Origin: Hyalangium gracile
GTDB lineage: Bacteria; Myxococcota; Myxococcia; Myxococcales; Myxococcaceae
Direction of reading: 5' to 3'
Assembly: GCF_020103725.1 (NCBI RefSeq)
Contig: NZ_JAHXBG010000003.1
Coordinates: 248,001 to 312,000, forward strand
Length of the DNA stretch: 64,000 nt
The notes under the pieces were generated by a model. That model made no database searches. It worked only from the letters and a program-made list of their open reading frames with translations, and was not told the origin of the DNA. Both the position numbers and the translations under genes were made by a program. The number at the start of each line of letters is the position of its first letter. Position 1 is the stretch's first letter. This document shows, one piece after another, positions 1-9,063 of this stretch.

Positions 1-3000
1 CGGGGGCGGAGTCGCGGCGCTGCCCGGTGCGGGCTTGGAGTCCTTGGCGTCCTTGAGAGGACTGACGAGCTGCGCGGGGCGCTTCATCGACCAGGCCGAC
101 AGGAACGGACTGGTGTGGTCCGCCTCGTCCTCCTGCTCGTCCCCGAGGAGCGCGTCCAGCTCGCGGGAGGCGCTCAGCGCCGCGATGTCGACCTTCTTGC
201 TCGTCCTCTTCTTGGGAGCGGCGGCGGGCGGTGGAGCCTTCTCGGACGGAGCGGCCGGCTGGGGGACCGTGACGGGCTCCGTCTTGAGCTCGGAGCCGGG
301 CACCGACCCGGGAGGCACGAACCCCTCTGGCGCCTCGGTCGCCGTCGTCTCCTCGTCGGAGAAGGGCATCTTGTCGCCGGGGAACGTGACCGCGGAGAAC
401 TCGATGGTCGGCCGGGCGTGATCGGGGATGCTGGAAGCTGTCGCCCCTTCGTGGATGTCCGTCTTGGGCTCGTCTCCGATGGGGGGATGAGCCTGGCCCG
501 AGGGGGTCAGCTCCAGGTTCCCAGGCGCCGGGATGAGGATCTGCGGCCGTGCGCCGGTGCCCTCGCGGCGAGGCGGAGGAGGAGGACTGCGCGGCGGCTC
601 CGGAATCGGGGGCACGCTCTTGTCCTCGAGGGAGCGCCGCAGGTTGTCCGCGCGCCGGGAATACATCTCCGCGCGGGCCGAGTCCTTGAGCACGTTGTGG
701 CAGAAGCTGGCCAGCCGCTGCCAGGTGCGCAGGCGCTCCGCCTCGTCCTCCATGGCGGAGGCGGCATTGTCCAGCGCCCAGGCCGCCTCGCCGATCTGTC
801 CATGCTCGGTGAGGCGGTCGGCCAGCAGCAGCCAGGCGTCCTTGTGGCCGGGCTCGAAGCGCACGGCCTGCCGCAGCTCGGTGAGCGCGCCCTCCGCGTC
901 CCCGGCGTCCTCGAGGGTGGCCACCAGCTCCATGCGGGCCAGCCGCGCCGAGGGGCCTCGGGGCTCGCGGGAGATCTGCTCGCGCAGGAGCTGGCTGAGC
1001 GCGCCGCGATCCTTCAGCTGCCGCGCCAGCTCCAGGAGCCGCTCGCGCGCGTGGGCCTCAGTGGGCTCCTCGGCGAGCACCTCCGCCCAGGCCCACTGCG
1101 CCAGCTTCGGCTCCTTCAGCGAGTCGTCGGCCACGGTGGCGAGCACCCGCAGCGCCTCGAGCCGATCCGGAGAGCGGCGAGGAGCGGCGGCGAGCGCGGC
1201 CCGCAGGCGGTTGGCCATGATGGTCCGCTCGGGGCCCGGCACGCAGCGAGCCAGGCCCGCGAGCACCAGGAGCATGCCGGGCGTGAGCGCCTCGGCCGTC
1301 TCGAAGTCGGCCTTGGCCTGGGTCTGCTCACCCGCCTCGAGCGCGCGCTCGGCGCGGGTGAGGTAGGCGGCGGCCCGGGCCTTGGGCGTGCGAGCGGTCT
1401 GCACCGCCTCGTCGAGGGCCCGGCGCACCAGGGTGGGATCTCCGCGCTGAGACAGGAGCCGTACCTGCTCCTTCAGGGCATCGCGATCGCCCGTGAGGGT
1501 GACGATCTCCCGGTAGATGCGCGCGGCGCCCGAGGGATCGCTCAGCTCGTCCTCCATCAGCTCCGCGAGCCGGGTGAGCGCCTCGGCGCGCAGCAGCGGC
1601 TCCTTCGCGCGATCAGCGCGGGACAGATAGAGCTGCGCCAGCTCGCGCCAGGACTTGCGGGCGATGAGCTGCGCCTCCAGGCGCTGCTCGGCCAGGGGAT
1701 CCTCTTCTTCCTCCTCCCCTACCTCCTCTTCCTCGTCGACTGGGGGAGGCGGAGGCTCCTCGGACGCGGCCTCCTGCTCGGGGGGCTCCTCTGCTTCGGC
1801 CTGGGCGACAGGCGGCGCGGAGTGAGGGGCCTCCTCCTCGGGAAGCTCGAGCAGCTCGGTGAGCGGCGAGCCGTCACCCGCCCTCAGCTCATCGCCGCCC
1901 TTCTCTCCGTCCTCGGGAGCTGCAAGGGCCTCTCCGTCGTCGTCTTCTCGCGAGGGCTGCTGGGAGCTCTCGAGCGGCAGGGAGACCGCAGGCATCATGA
2001 GCTCGGTGGGACGCCCGGCGGCCCGGTCAGACTCGAGGCTGCGCGCGGCAGCAGGGGCCTCCGCCGGAGGGGCCGCGGGCGGGGGACTGGCTGGAGCCGA
2101 GACCTGGGGCGACGGAGCCGAGGCTCCAACCGGCTCCGGAGCGGGCGGAGGCGCGGCCGGAGCCGGAGCGGGCAGAGGCACGTTGACCCCAGGCTCCGAG
2201 ACGCCGCTCAGGTTCTGCTCGGAGGATGCGGCAGCGAGCATGGCCTTGAGCAGGGGCAAGGACATCTCGACCGTCGCGGTGTTCCTGGGCGCTGGGATGT
2301 CGGCCGGAGCCTCCTGCGAGGAGGTGGCCTCGGAGGAAGTCGGGTCGATCCGCGGGGGGATGAGCTTCAGCTCCTCCAGCACCTGTCGCGCCTGGGCATC
2401 CCGGCCCAGCCGGGCCGCCGCGCTCATGCACACCGACGCCGCCGCGGTCAGCACCGCCTCGGATGCGCCCGACGCGTGGAGCACCCGGAGCCCATCCAGC
2501 CGCACGGTGAAGGCGCCCACGGCGTCCTCCATCTGCTCCAGGTAGTTGGCGGCCTGGCCGTAGCTCTCCGCCGCGCGCGCCAGGTTGCGCAGCTGCTCGG
2601 CCTGGATGCGAGCGCGCCAGCTCGCGGCCCGGGCGGCGCGGTAGTACTCCCCGCGATGGAAGGCCTCCTGCGCCTCGCGCTCCAGGGAGGCCACCAGCGC
2701 CTCCCACCGTCCGGTGCGCTCCAGCAGCGCCTGAAGCACCCGGCGAGAGGCATGATCATCGGGCACGGCGGCGAGCAGCGCCTCGAGGACCTCGATGGCC
2801 CGGGACAGCTGATCCACCTTGCGCAGCACCCGCGCGAGCTGCCGGCGCACGTCGCGGCGCGCCAGGCCCTCCACCTTGTCGACGGCGGAGGACAGCAGCG
2901 TGATGGCGGCGGCCTCGGTGCCGGCCCGGAGCGACACGGTGACGAGCGCCGAGGCGAGCCGCCGCGTCATGGGCAGGGAGCGGGTGGCGCGCACCAGCTC

Positions 3001-3183
3001 GCCGAAGGCCTTGGGGGCCTGGCGCTCGCTCAACAGACGGAAGGCCACCTGGAGGTGCTGCTCCACCCGGCTCTGCACCCGGCTGGCATCCGCTGGAGAC
3101 AGGCCCTCCACGGCGAGCGTCTCCTGGCGGGCACCGGGCTCCCCGGTCTCGGTCTCGCTCTTGCCGTTTCTCACGCCACCCAT
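1..3183 (-). CDS. Large TPR-like repeat protein with acidic and Pro/Ala-rich linker (3' end cut by window)
   Basis: The minus-strand frame stays open from an ATG at 3183 to the window edge (over 1060 residues), so the C-terminus is missing. The first ~270 residues are helical and rich in Ala, Leu, Arg and Glu, in the style of TPR or other alpha-solenoid repeats. A low-complexity Pro/Ala/Glu linker follows (about residues 290-490), then a second helical-repeat block, then a Pro-rich tail. There is no signal peptide or membrane segment, so it is probably a cytoplasmic scaffold. The start lies only 21 bases from the divergent glycosyltransferase ATG, so the two genes have almost no private promoter space. 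The family is not recognised beyond repeat type, and a scaffolding role is inferred. Confidence 0.75.
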   Translation of the reverse strand, partial: MGGVRNGKSETETGEPGARQETLAVEGLSPADASRVQSRVEQHLQVAFRLLSERQAPKAFGELVRATRSLPMTRRLASALVTVSLRAGTEAAAITLLSSAVDKVEGLARRDVRRQLARVLRKVDQLSRAIEVLEALLAAVPDDHASRRVLQALLERTGRWEALVASLEREAQEAFHRGEYYRAARAASWRARIQAEQLRNLARAAESYGQAANYLEQMEDAVGAFTVRLDGLRVLHASGASEAVLTAAASVCMSAAARLGRDAQARQVLEELKLIPPRIDPTSSEATSSQEAPADIPAPRNTATVEMSLPLLKAMLAAASSEQNLSGVSEPGVNVPLPAPAPAAPPPAPEPVGASAPSPQVSAPASPPPAAPPAEAPAAARSLESDRAAGRPTELMMPAVSLPLESSQQPSREDDDGEALAAPEDGEKGGDELRAGDGSPLTELLELPEEEAPHSAPPVAQAEAEEPPEQEAASEEPPPPPVDEEEEVGEEEEEDPLAEQRLEAQLIARKSWRELAQLYLSRADRAKEPLLRAEALTRLAELMEDELSDPSGAARIYREIVTLTGDRDALKEQVRLLSQRGDPTLVRRALDEAVQTARTPKARAAAYLTRAERALEAGEQTQAKADFETAEALTPGMLLVLAGLARCVPGPERTIMANRLRAALAAAPRRSPDRLEALRVLATVADDSLKEPKLAQWAWAEVLAEEPTEAHARERLLELARQLKDRGALSQLLREQISREPRGPSARLARMELVATLEDAGDAEGALTELRQAVRFEPGHKDAWLLLADRLTEHGQIGEAAWALDNAASAMEDEAERLRTWQRLASFCHNVLKDSARAEMYSRRADNLRRSLEDKSVPPIPEPPRSPPPPPRREGTGARPQILIPAPGNLELTPSGQAHPPIGDEPKTDIHEGATASSIPDHARPTIEFSAVTFPGDKMPFSDEETTATEAPEGFVPPGSVPGSELKTEPVTVPQPAAPSEKAPPPAAAPKKRTSKKVDIAALSASRELDALLGDEQEDEADHTSPFLSAWSMKRPAQLVSPLKDAKDSKPAPGSAATPPP

Positions 3184-3204
3184 CGCTGGGGCAGTCTACA
3201 CACG

Positions 3205-4218
3205 ATGCCCCCTCCGGTCGTCACTGTCCTCCTTCCCGCCCGCAACTCGGCGCCCACGGTCGCCCGAGCCGTGGAAAGCCTGCTCGTTGGCACGCTGAGT
3301 GACATCCGGGTCCTCGCGGTGGATGACGGCTCCACGGATGACACACGCGGCGTGCTCCAGGGGCTGGCGGCTCGGGACACCCGGGTGGAGGTGCTCGACG
3401 GCGGAGGCCGAGGGCTGGTGGCCGCGCTCCAGCTCGCGCTCTCCCAAGCCACATCCCCCTACGTGGCCCGCATGGACGCGGATGACGAGGCCCTGCCTCG
3501 CCGGCTGGAGGCCAGCGTGGCGGCCTTGGAGGCGGACTCCCACCTGGCGGGAGTGGGCACGGCCGTGGAGCTCTTCCGGGAGGACCAGCCGGTGAGCCCC
3601 TCGCTGCAAGCGTACGCGGCGTGGCTCAACGGGCTCACCACGGCCGAGGCCCTCTTCCGCGAGCGCTTCATCGAGAGTCCGCTGTGCCACCCCTCGGTGT
3701 GCCTGCGGCGAGAGGCGCTCCTGGCCAGCGGAGGATGGGAGCACGGCAACTTTCCCGAGGACTACGCGCTGTGGCTCAAGCTGCTACACGCCGGACATGG
3801 CCTGAGGAACCTGCCCGAGGTGCTGCTGCGCTGGCGGGACAGCTCGGGGCGGCTGACGCGGACGGACCCGCGGTACGACGTGCGGCGCTTCACGTGGGTG
3901 AAGGCGCGATACCTGGCGCTCGGTCCCCTGGCTGGCGGGCGGTCGTGCACGGTGTGGGGCGCGGGGCCCAGCGGGCTGACCCTCACCCGGTTCCTGCGAG
4001 AGGAGGGCGTGGCCGTGCAGCGCCTCGTCGACGTGCACCCGCGCAAGGTGGGCACCCGCATCGAGGGCATCCCCGTGGTGTCGCCGGAGCAGCTGGGGCC
4101 GCCCGCTGGAGAGCTCCTCCTCGTCTGCGTGGGCATCCGCTGGGCCCGAGAGGAGATCCGCGCGGACCTCACCGCCCGCGGCTGGGTGGAGGGCGTGGAC
4201 TTCCTGTGCGCGGCGTGA
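3205..4218 (+). CDS. Family 2 glycosyltransferase with C-terminal Rossmann-like domain
   Basis: A 337-residue protein that probably transfers a sugar from a nucleotide donor to a surface polysaccharide or lipid carrier. The N-terminus has the GT-A fold pattern: VTVLLPARN as first strand, VDDGSTDDT as nucleotide site, and RMDADDEALP as the DxD metal-binding segment. FPEDYALWLKL matches the acceptor-side ED motif of GT2 enzymes. The last ~100 residues form a separate Rossmann-like unit beginning VWGAGPSGL, an uncommon addition that may bind a nucleotide or bring a second function. Upstream open sequence in this frame is only the shadow of the divergent TPR gene. The 3' end overlaps the convergent pseudouridine synthase gene by 50 bases. 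Confidence 0.88.
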   Translation: MPPPVVTVLLPARNSAPTVARAVESLLVGTLSDIRVLAVDDGSTDDTRGVLQGLAARDTRVEVLDGGGRGLVAALQLALSQATSPYVARMDADDEALPRRLEASVAALEADSHLAGVGTAVELFREDQPVSPSLQAYAAWLNGLTTAEALFRERFIESPLCHPSVCLRREALLASGGWEHGNFPEDYALWLKLLHAGHGLRNLPEVLLRWRDSSGRLTRTDPRYDVRRFTWVKARYLALGPLAGGRSCTVWGAGPSGLTLTRFLREEGVAVQRLVDVHPRKVGTRIEGIPVVSPEQLGPPAGELLLVCVGIRWAREEIRADLTARGWVEGVDFLCAA

Positions 4219-5143
4219 CGGGGGCAATGGGGCCCTCGGGCACGGGCACGCCGGCCTCGGTGAAGAAGCGCCGCAGGTCCTCGGGCACCGGAGCCTCGAG
4301 GCGCAGAGGCTCGCCGGTGCGCGGGTGTGCCAGCTCCAGCGCCTGCGCGTGCAGCAGGCAGCGCGGCGCGGGAATCCCCCCGGCCTGAGAGGCCCCTCCG
4401 TAGCGCGCATCTCCCAGGATGGGCCTGCCCAGCGCCGTGAGGTGCGCGCGCAGCTGGTGCGTGCGCCCGGTCCGAGGCAGCAGCTCCACCAGGCAGAACG
4501 CCTCGCCCGCGTACAGGGTCCGGAAGTCGGTGTACGCGGGCACTCCGTTGGCGGCATGGCTCGCGCGCCAGCGCCCGGGACGTGACGGGTCCCTCGACAG
4601 CGGGAGCTCCACCGTGCCCGACTCGGGGAGCCCCGGGCCGGTGGCCGCCACGTAGCGCTTGCGGGCATGGCCCTCGCGGAACTCCGCCGCCAGCGCCGTC
4701 GTCGCCTGGGGCGTCTTGCCGAAGACGGTGACGCCCGACGTCTCCCGGTCCAGCCGGTGCACGAGCCCCGCGGGCCGCCCCAGCTTCTGGCTCACCCGGT
4801 CCACCAGGCTCTCGCCGACGCGCCCTTCCGTGGGCTGCGCGGTGATGCCCGCGGGCTTGTCCACCGCGACGAGCTCCTCATCCTCGAACAGGATGCCGAG
4901 CGCCGGAGGCGGAGCCGGGGCCGCGAGCGAGCTGCGCCCCGCCTCCTCCAGCACCACCGCGACCACCTGCCCCGCGCGCAGGCGGGCATCGGCCTCCCGG
5001 CAGCGCCGCCCCGCGAGGTACACGGCGCCCGTCTCCACGAGGCCTCGGGCCACCTCCACGGTCATCCCGAGCTGGGCGGCCACGGCCTCCACCACGGAGA
5101 GCCCCACCAGCACGCCCTCGACCTGAAAGGTTCTGCGCTTCAC
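4169..5143 (-). CDS. RluA-family 23S rRNA/tRNA pseudouridine synthase
   Basis: A 324-residue enzyme that isomerises uridine to pseudouridine in structured RNA. It has an N-terminal S4-like RNA-binding region (about residues 1-75), then the RluA catalytic domain with the signature HRLDRETSG; its Asp is the nucleophile of the family. GRTHQLRAHL and the C-terminal ARYGG stretch are also family hallmarks. The GTG start at 5143 was chosen because GGAGGG lies 6 bases upstream and homologous sequence begins there; the frame stays open much further only as a shadow of the neighbouring peptidase gene. Which RNA position is modified (RluA, C or D type) cannot be told from sequence alone. The 3' end overlaps the GT2 gene by 50 bases. 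Confidence 0.9.
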   Translation of the reverse strand: MKRRTFQVEGVLVGLSVVEAVAAQLGMTVEVARGLVETGAVYLAGRRCREADARLRAGQVVAVVLEEAGRSSLAAPAPPPALGILFEDEELVAVDKPAGITAQPTEGRVGESLVDRVSQKLGRPAGLVHRLDRETSGVTVFGKTPQATTALAAEFREGHARKRYVAATGPGLPESGTVELPLSRDPSRPGRWRASHAANGVPAYTDFRTLYAGEAFCLVELLPRTGRTHQLRAHLTALGRPILGDARYGGASQAGGIPAPRCLLHAQALELAHPRTGEPLRLEAPVPEDLRRFFTEAGVPVPEGPIAPVTPRTGSPRPPPSRGR

Positions 5144-5218
5144 GGGTGGCCCTCCGAGCGGCACTCCATGCCCTGCAAACCCTTCCATGTCGACCGCTTC
5201 CTGCATAGGGTGCCCGCC

Positions 5219-6739
5219 ATGGACCGTCCCGTGCACTCCGTTCGCGCGAGGCTGGACGACTTCCTCGCCGAGCTGGCAACCCTGCACTACCGCCACGGCG
5301 CAGGACTCTCGACAGACCTGCCCGTCAGCGCGCTCCACGCCAGCTTCCCCGAGGTCTCCGACCCCGACACCTTCTCCGCCGCCACCGAGGCCCTGGAGAA
5401 GGCCCGAGCCAAGAATGATGTGCTCGCCGTGCGCCGCCTCCAGCTGCTGCGAGAGCTGGTCGCCGGCCAGGTGGAAGAGGCGCTCGCCGCGCGCGACGTC
5501 GAGGCCGTCGCGAAGCTCGAGGCCCAGGCCCGCCTGCCCGTGGATGACCAGACCCTCTCCTTCGGCGAGGTGCTGAGCCAGCTTCCCCAGGAGACGCAGC
5601 GAGGCCGCCGCGCCCTGCTGGAACGGGCCGTGGGCAACTTCCTGTGGGGCGAGCGCGGCCGCTATGGCGCACGGCGCGAGGCGGCGCTGCGGACCGCCGA
5701 GCGGCTGGGAGCCAGGAGCTACCCGCTGCTGCGAGACGACGTGTCCGGCATCGCCCACGACAAGCTCGTCGAGGCGGCGGAGGAGACGCTCCGGCGCACC
5801 GAGGACGCGTACCGCGACGTGCTCGGCTACGTGCTGCGCAAGCTGGAGCCCACCCTGCGCCCGCTGCCCGGCGGGGACGCGCGCCGGCATGATCTCCAGG
5901 CCGCGCTCCAGTCCCCGTGGATGGACAGCTTCTTCCGGCGCGAGGACTTGATGCCCGCCGTGACGCGCTGGCTGAACGAGTGGAACCTCCCGCCCGCCGC
6001 CAACGGCCGCATCCGCATCGATGACGAGCCGCGGTCCGGCAAGGCCCGTCGCCCCTTCGTCGCCGCGGTGCGCGTCCCGAGCGAGGTGCGCCTGGTGATC
6101 CACCTGGAGGGCGGCATGGACAGGCTCGGGGGGCTGCTCCACGAGTTCGGCCACGCTCAGCACCTGGCCCACATCTCGGAGACGGCGCCGGTGGAGCTGC
6201 GCCGGCTGGGAGATGCCTCGGTGACGGAGGCCTACGCCGCGCTCACCGAGCGGCTCCTGCTCTGCCCCGAGTGGCTCAAGCGCTACCTCCACCTGCCGAG
6301 CACTCCGGCGCGGGACACCGTGCGACTGGCGGCCTTCCAGGCCCTGGCGGTGATGCGGCGCCACTGCGCGAAGCTCTCCTACGAGCTGTCGCTCACCACG
6401 CGCGGCGCCTCGGAGGAGCGAGCCGAGGAGTACGTGGCGGGCCAGCGACGCGCGCTCTTCGTGGAGCCGCACCCGGGCTTCTTCCTGTTCGACGTGGATC
6501 CCCAGCTGTACTCGGCGCGCTACCTGCGCGCGTGGGCGCTGGAGACGCGCCTCACGGCCCGGTTGATGGAGCGCTTCAACGAGGACTTCTGGCGCAACCC
6601 CTCCGCCAGCGCCTGGCTGAAGGGGCTGTTCTCCCGCGGAGGTACGGACGACGCGGAGGCACTCTCCACGGAGGTGTCTGGCGCAGCCCTCTCCCTGCCC
6701 GAGGCGGGAGCCCGCCTCGTGGCCATACTCAATGGGTAG
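5219..6739 (+). CDS. Peptidase M3-like (thimet oligopeptidase family) metallopeptidase
   Basis: A 506-residue, mostly helical protein with the gluzincin zinc motif HEFGH at residues 308-312. A downstream Glu-containing helix (DASVTEAYAALTE) is in the place of the third zinc ligand of M3 enzymes. It is shorter than typical M3 oligopeptidases (about 600-700 residues) and has no signal peptide, so a cytoplasmic role in trimming short peptides is likely. The ATG at 5219 follows an AGGG eight bases upstream. It is divergent from the pseudouridine synthase and convergent with the small gene ending at 6754. The exact subfamily is uncertain. Confidence 0.78.
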   Translation: MDRPVHSVRARLDDFLAELATLHYRHGAGLSTDLPVSALHASFPEVSDPDTFSAATEALEKARAKNDVLAVRRLQLLRELVAGQVEEALAARDVEAVAKLEAQARLPVDDQTLSFGEVLSQLPQETQRGRRALLERAVGNFLWGERGRYGARREAALRTAERLGARSYPLLRDDVSGIAHDKLVEAAEETLRRTEDAYRDVLGYVLRKLEPTLRPLPGGDARRHDLQAALQSPWMDSFFRREDLMPAVTRWLNEWNLPPAANGRIRIDDEPRSGKARRPFVAAVRVPSEVRLVIHLEGGMDRLGGLLHEFGHAQHLAHISETAPVELRRLGDASVTEAYAALTERLLLCPEWLKRYLHLPSTPARDTVRLAAFQALAVMRRHCAKLSYELSLTTRGASEERAEEYVAGQRRALFVEPHPGFFLFDVDPQLYSARYLRAWALETRLTARLMERFNEDFWRNPSASAWLKGLFSRGGTDDAEALSTEVSGAALSLPEAGARLVAILNG

Positions 6740-6753
6740 GAGCTGGCGGCCGG

Positions 6754-7095
6754 CTACTTCTTCTTGCGCAGCGCGCGGACGATCTTGTCCTTGGCGGGGT
6801 TGCCCGAGGACTCGGCGGCGCGAGCGGCGGCGACCTTGGGCTTGCTGCCCGACTTCGTCTGACCGGTGCGCTCACGCATGGCCTTCATCAGCTGCATCTC
6901 GATGACGAGCAGCTCGTCGGCCAGCTCCTCGTTGTTGCCCGCCGCACGGGGGAGCGGAGCCTTGGTGCTCGGAGCGCCAGCGCCGTGACGCATGCGCAGC
7001 ACCTTCTCCTCCTCGGACGTCAGGGTGCGCGTCTTCTCCAGCGCCGCCTTGACCTCCTTCGTCGTCACCGTGCTACTACCAACCTTGCGCTCCAT
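6754..7095 (-). CDS. Small basic protein with sigma-70 region-4-like motif
   Basis: A 113-residue protein starting at ATG 7095, preceded by AAGGGAGCGGAG as ribosome site. Residues about 20-35 read LTSEEEKVLRMRHGAG, which closely resembles the start of sigma-70 region 4 (LT-REE-VLR-R-G), where sigma factors begin their -35-binding helix-turn-helix. The rest of region 4 does not follow. Instead there is a Pro/Ala linker, a helix (NEELADELLVIEMQLMKAMRER) and a Lys/Arg-rich tail ending RALRKKK. It may be a sigma-derived or sigma-mimicking regulator that touches RNA polymerase or DNA, but this is inference. It is monocistronic, with a ~150-base gap before the next minus-strand gene. Confidence 0.65.
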   Translation of the reverse strand: MERKVGSSTVTTKEVKAALEKTRTLTSEEEKVLRMRHGAGAPSTKAPLPRAAGNNEELADELLVIEMQLMKAMRERTGQTKSGSKPKVAAARAAESSGNPAKDKIVRALRKKK

Positions 7096-7244
7096 CTCCG
7101 CTCCCTTGAAATGGCGCCATCTGAACACCTGAGCATGTCAGACGCGTCTGGGCCGCAACCAGTGGGGATTCTAGAAGACGCAAGAGGTCGGTCAAATTTT
7201 CTTCCAACAGGGTGATCCCCGTCTGTAGCAGGCCAACGCTTGGC

Positions 7245-7775
7245 CTACATGCGGAAGCCCACCCCAACGAAGGCCGATCCCAGCTCCTGGCGCTCCCCGG
7301 ACAGCGGGTCCCCCTGGGTGGAAAAGCTCTGATATCGCGCCTCGGTGGAGAGGAAAAATCCCTGGCCGAGCTCCACCCCCACCCCGCCGCTCAGCTCCGC
7401 TCCCACCAGCATGTTGGAGGAGGCCATGGCCTGGTAGGCCACCGACTGCAGGTGGGGGACCAGGAGGCTGGCGCCCAGGCCCACGAAGGGCCGGATGGTC
7501 GAGTCCCTCAGGGGGGTGAAGCGCACCGCCACGGGCGTGGCCGTGGTGAGGAACTGGCTGGAGGCCACATGCCCGCCCACCTCGGCCAGCGCGTCCGCAT
7601 GCCGGTAGGACCAGCCCACCTCGGCGGCGTACCCCGCCACGCGACCCTTGGGGGTGCCCGTGAGCAGGAAGGCCCCCACGGGGGCCACGGTGAACCCCAG
7701 GCTCTGGCTGGAGGCCCAGGCCGGGGAAGTCACCAGACTTGGAATCAGCAGCACGAGCAGCACGAGGCGGCGCAT
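7245..7775 (-). CDS. Outer-membrane beta-barrel protein, signal peptide
   Basis: A 176-residue protein with a typical signal peptide (MRRLVLLVLLIPSLVTSPAWA) and then alternating polar/aromatic strands (GWSYRHADALAEVGGHV, TEARYQSFSTQG). It ends in AFVGVGFRM, a terminal beta-signal-like strand of small 8-stranded OmpW/OmpA-type barrels. It is therefore expected in the outer membrane; no ligand or function can be assigned. The start at ATG 7775 follows AGGAG closely. A TTG at 7799 in frame is possible but would put a Cys/Pro stretch before the signal peptide. Confidence 0.72.
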   Translation of the reverse strand: MRRLVLLVLLIPSLVTSPAWASSQSLGFTVAPVGAFLLTGTPKGRVAGYAAEVGWSYRHADALAEVGGHVASSQFLTTATPVAVRFTPLRDSTIRPFVGLGASLLVPHLQSVAYQAMASSNMLVGAELSGGVGVELGQGFFLSTEARYQSFSTQGDPLSGERQELGSAFVGVGFRM

Positions 7776-7939
7776 GGCTCCTGGGCAGAGCAAGCCCAAG
7801 GCCAGTCAGCACCGCCCGGATTTCAAGGACTTACAGACGCTCACGGGCTTGCGCGGTCCGCGGCTCGGACACGCCGGTCACAGCAGGCAGCCGAGCCACC
7901 CTATCAGGTAGGGCCCGGCGGCGCGCACCTCTCCCTACA

Positions 7940-8962
7940 CTACCCCTCGTCCTCCGGGTCCGTCTCGCCGGGAGTGCCCGCGTCGGCGCCCGTCTTGGCG
8001 CGCGGGATGCCGAAGCGGTCGAGGGCGTCGGCGATGCCCTCGGGCTTGTCGGCGTCGGGGAGGAACTTCTCGGGCGGCTGCAGCTGGGGGTCCTGGCCGA
8101 TGCCGGTGAGGGCGGACTCCAGGGACATGCGCAGGTCGGCGGCCTCGGGCGTCTTGTCGGCGGGCACCGTGAGGTGGCCATCCAGGCGCGTCTTGAGGAC
8201 GACGGAGGTGGCGGCGTCCACCAGCACCTCGCCGTCCAGGCTCTTGGGCACGCGGTGCTCGAAGAAGGCCAGGCGGCGCTGGGTCGTCTCATCGCGCCCG
8301 TTCTTGGGCTCGAGCAGCGCGGGCAGCTGCTTGGGGGCGGAGGCGTCCACCTTGTCGCCCAGCTTCACCTGGTAGCGCCACGCGGTGCGGCCCTCATAGG
8401 TGATGGTGCCCTGGGGCTCGAGCAGCATGCGGCCCTGGAAGAGCGCGTCCATGTCTCGCAGGGCGCCAGTGAGCTCCGCGCGGGTGCGCTCGGCCATGCC
8501 GCGGTCTCGCAGACGCTGGCGGAAGGTGCTGTAGCGGTTGCGGGCGTACACCTTTCCTCCCACCCGCATCACCTCGAGGCCCTGGTCCCGACTGTTGTCC
8601 AGCTGACCATGGAAGTCGCCGCTGACGCCGCCCGGGCCGGCGCGCAGGGTGCGCGTCTCGGACAGGCGCACCGGCGGGGCCTCCTTGGTGGTCCACTCGA
8701 AGTCCACCTTGGCCTTGTAGGTGTGGGGCCCCAGGCGCTCGGTGACTTCAGCGGCCTCCATGCCGAGGATGCGGCGGGCGACGCGGGGGTTGTCGGCCAC
8801 GTCCTCCGGAGGGAGCTTCTCGGCGGCCGAGGCCACCACCTTGGGAGGATCCTCGGGCGAGAAGATGCGGGCCTTGGCCGCCTTGTCGACGGGATCCGAG
8901 GTACAGGCCGCGGCGGTGAGCGCCAGGGCGGCAATGAATGTGGACCTCACGAGACGGCTCAC
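7940..8962 (-). CDS. Predicted lipoprotein of unknown function
   Basis: A 340-residue protein with a hydrophobic signal ending in the lipobox-like LTAAAC, so the mature protein is probably anchored to the outer or inner membrane through an N-terminal Cys. The body is a mixed alpha/beta sequence with repeated strand patterns (TYKAKVDFEW, GTITYEGRTAWRYQVKLG, VVLKTRLDGHL), reminiscent of the LolA/LolB/RseB-type lipid-binding half-barrels; this is only a resemblance. The C-terminus is an acidic, disordered tail. The GTG at 8962 was chosen because GGAGGA sits just upstream; GTG 8950 is an alternative. It is divergent from the DUF2058 gene across 101 bases. Confidence 0.7.
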   Translation of the reverse strand: MSRLVRSTFIAALALTAAACTSDPVDKAAKARIFSPEDPPKVVASAAEKLPPEDVADNPRVARRILGMEAAEVTERLGPHTYKAKVDFEWTTKEAPPVRLSETRTLRAGPGGVSGDFHGQLDNSRDQGLEVMRVGGKVYARNRYSTFRQRLRDRGMAERTRAELTGALRDMDALFQGRMLLEPQGTITYEGRTAWRYQVKLGDKVDASAPKQLPALLEPKNGRDETTQRRLAFFEHRVPKSLDGEVLVDAATSVVLKTRLDGHLTVPADKTPEAADLRMSLESALTGIGQDPQLQPPEKFLPDADKPEGIADALDRFGIPRAKTGADAGTPGETDPEDEG

Positions 8963-9063
8963 AGATCCTCCGACATAAGGGCAGCGCAAGTTATGTGGCG
9001 CATACAGAGGCGGCAAGCGCCCCTTGCGCTCGGCTGTGCAAGGGATAGAACCCCGAACTCATC

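Noticed and set aside
115-3204. Long plus-strand open frame ahead of the GT2 gene
   Set aside because: It is Arg/Gly-rich without domain pattern and lies opposite the coherent TPR-like protein; high GC keeps the frame open. Only 3205-4218 is real.
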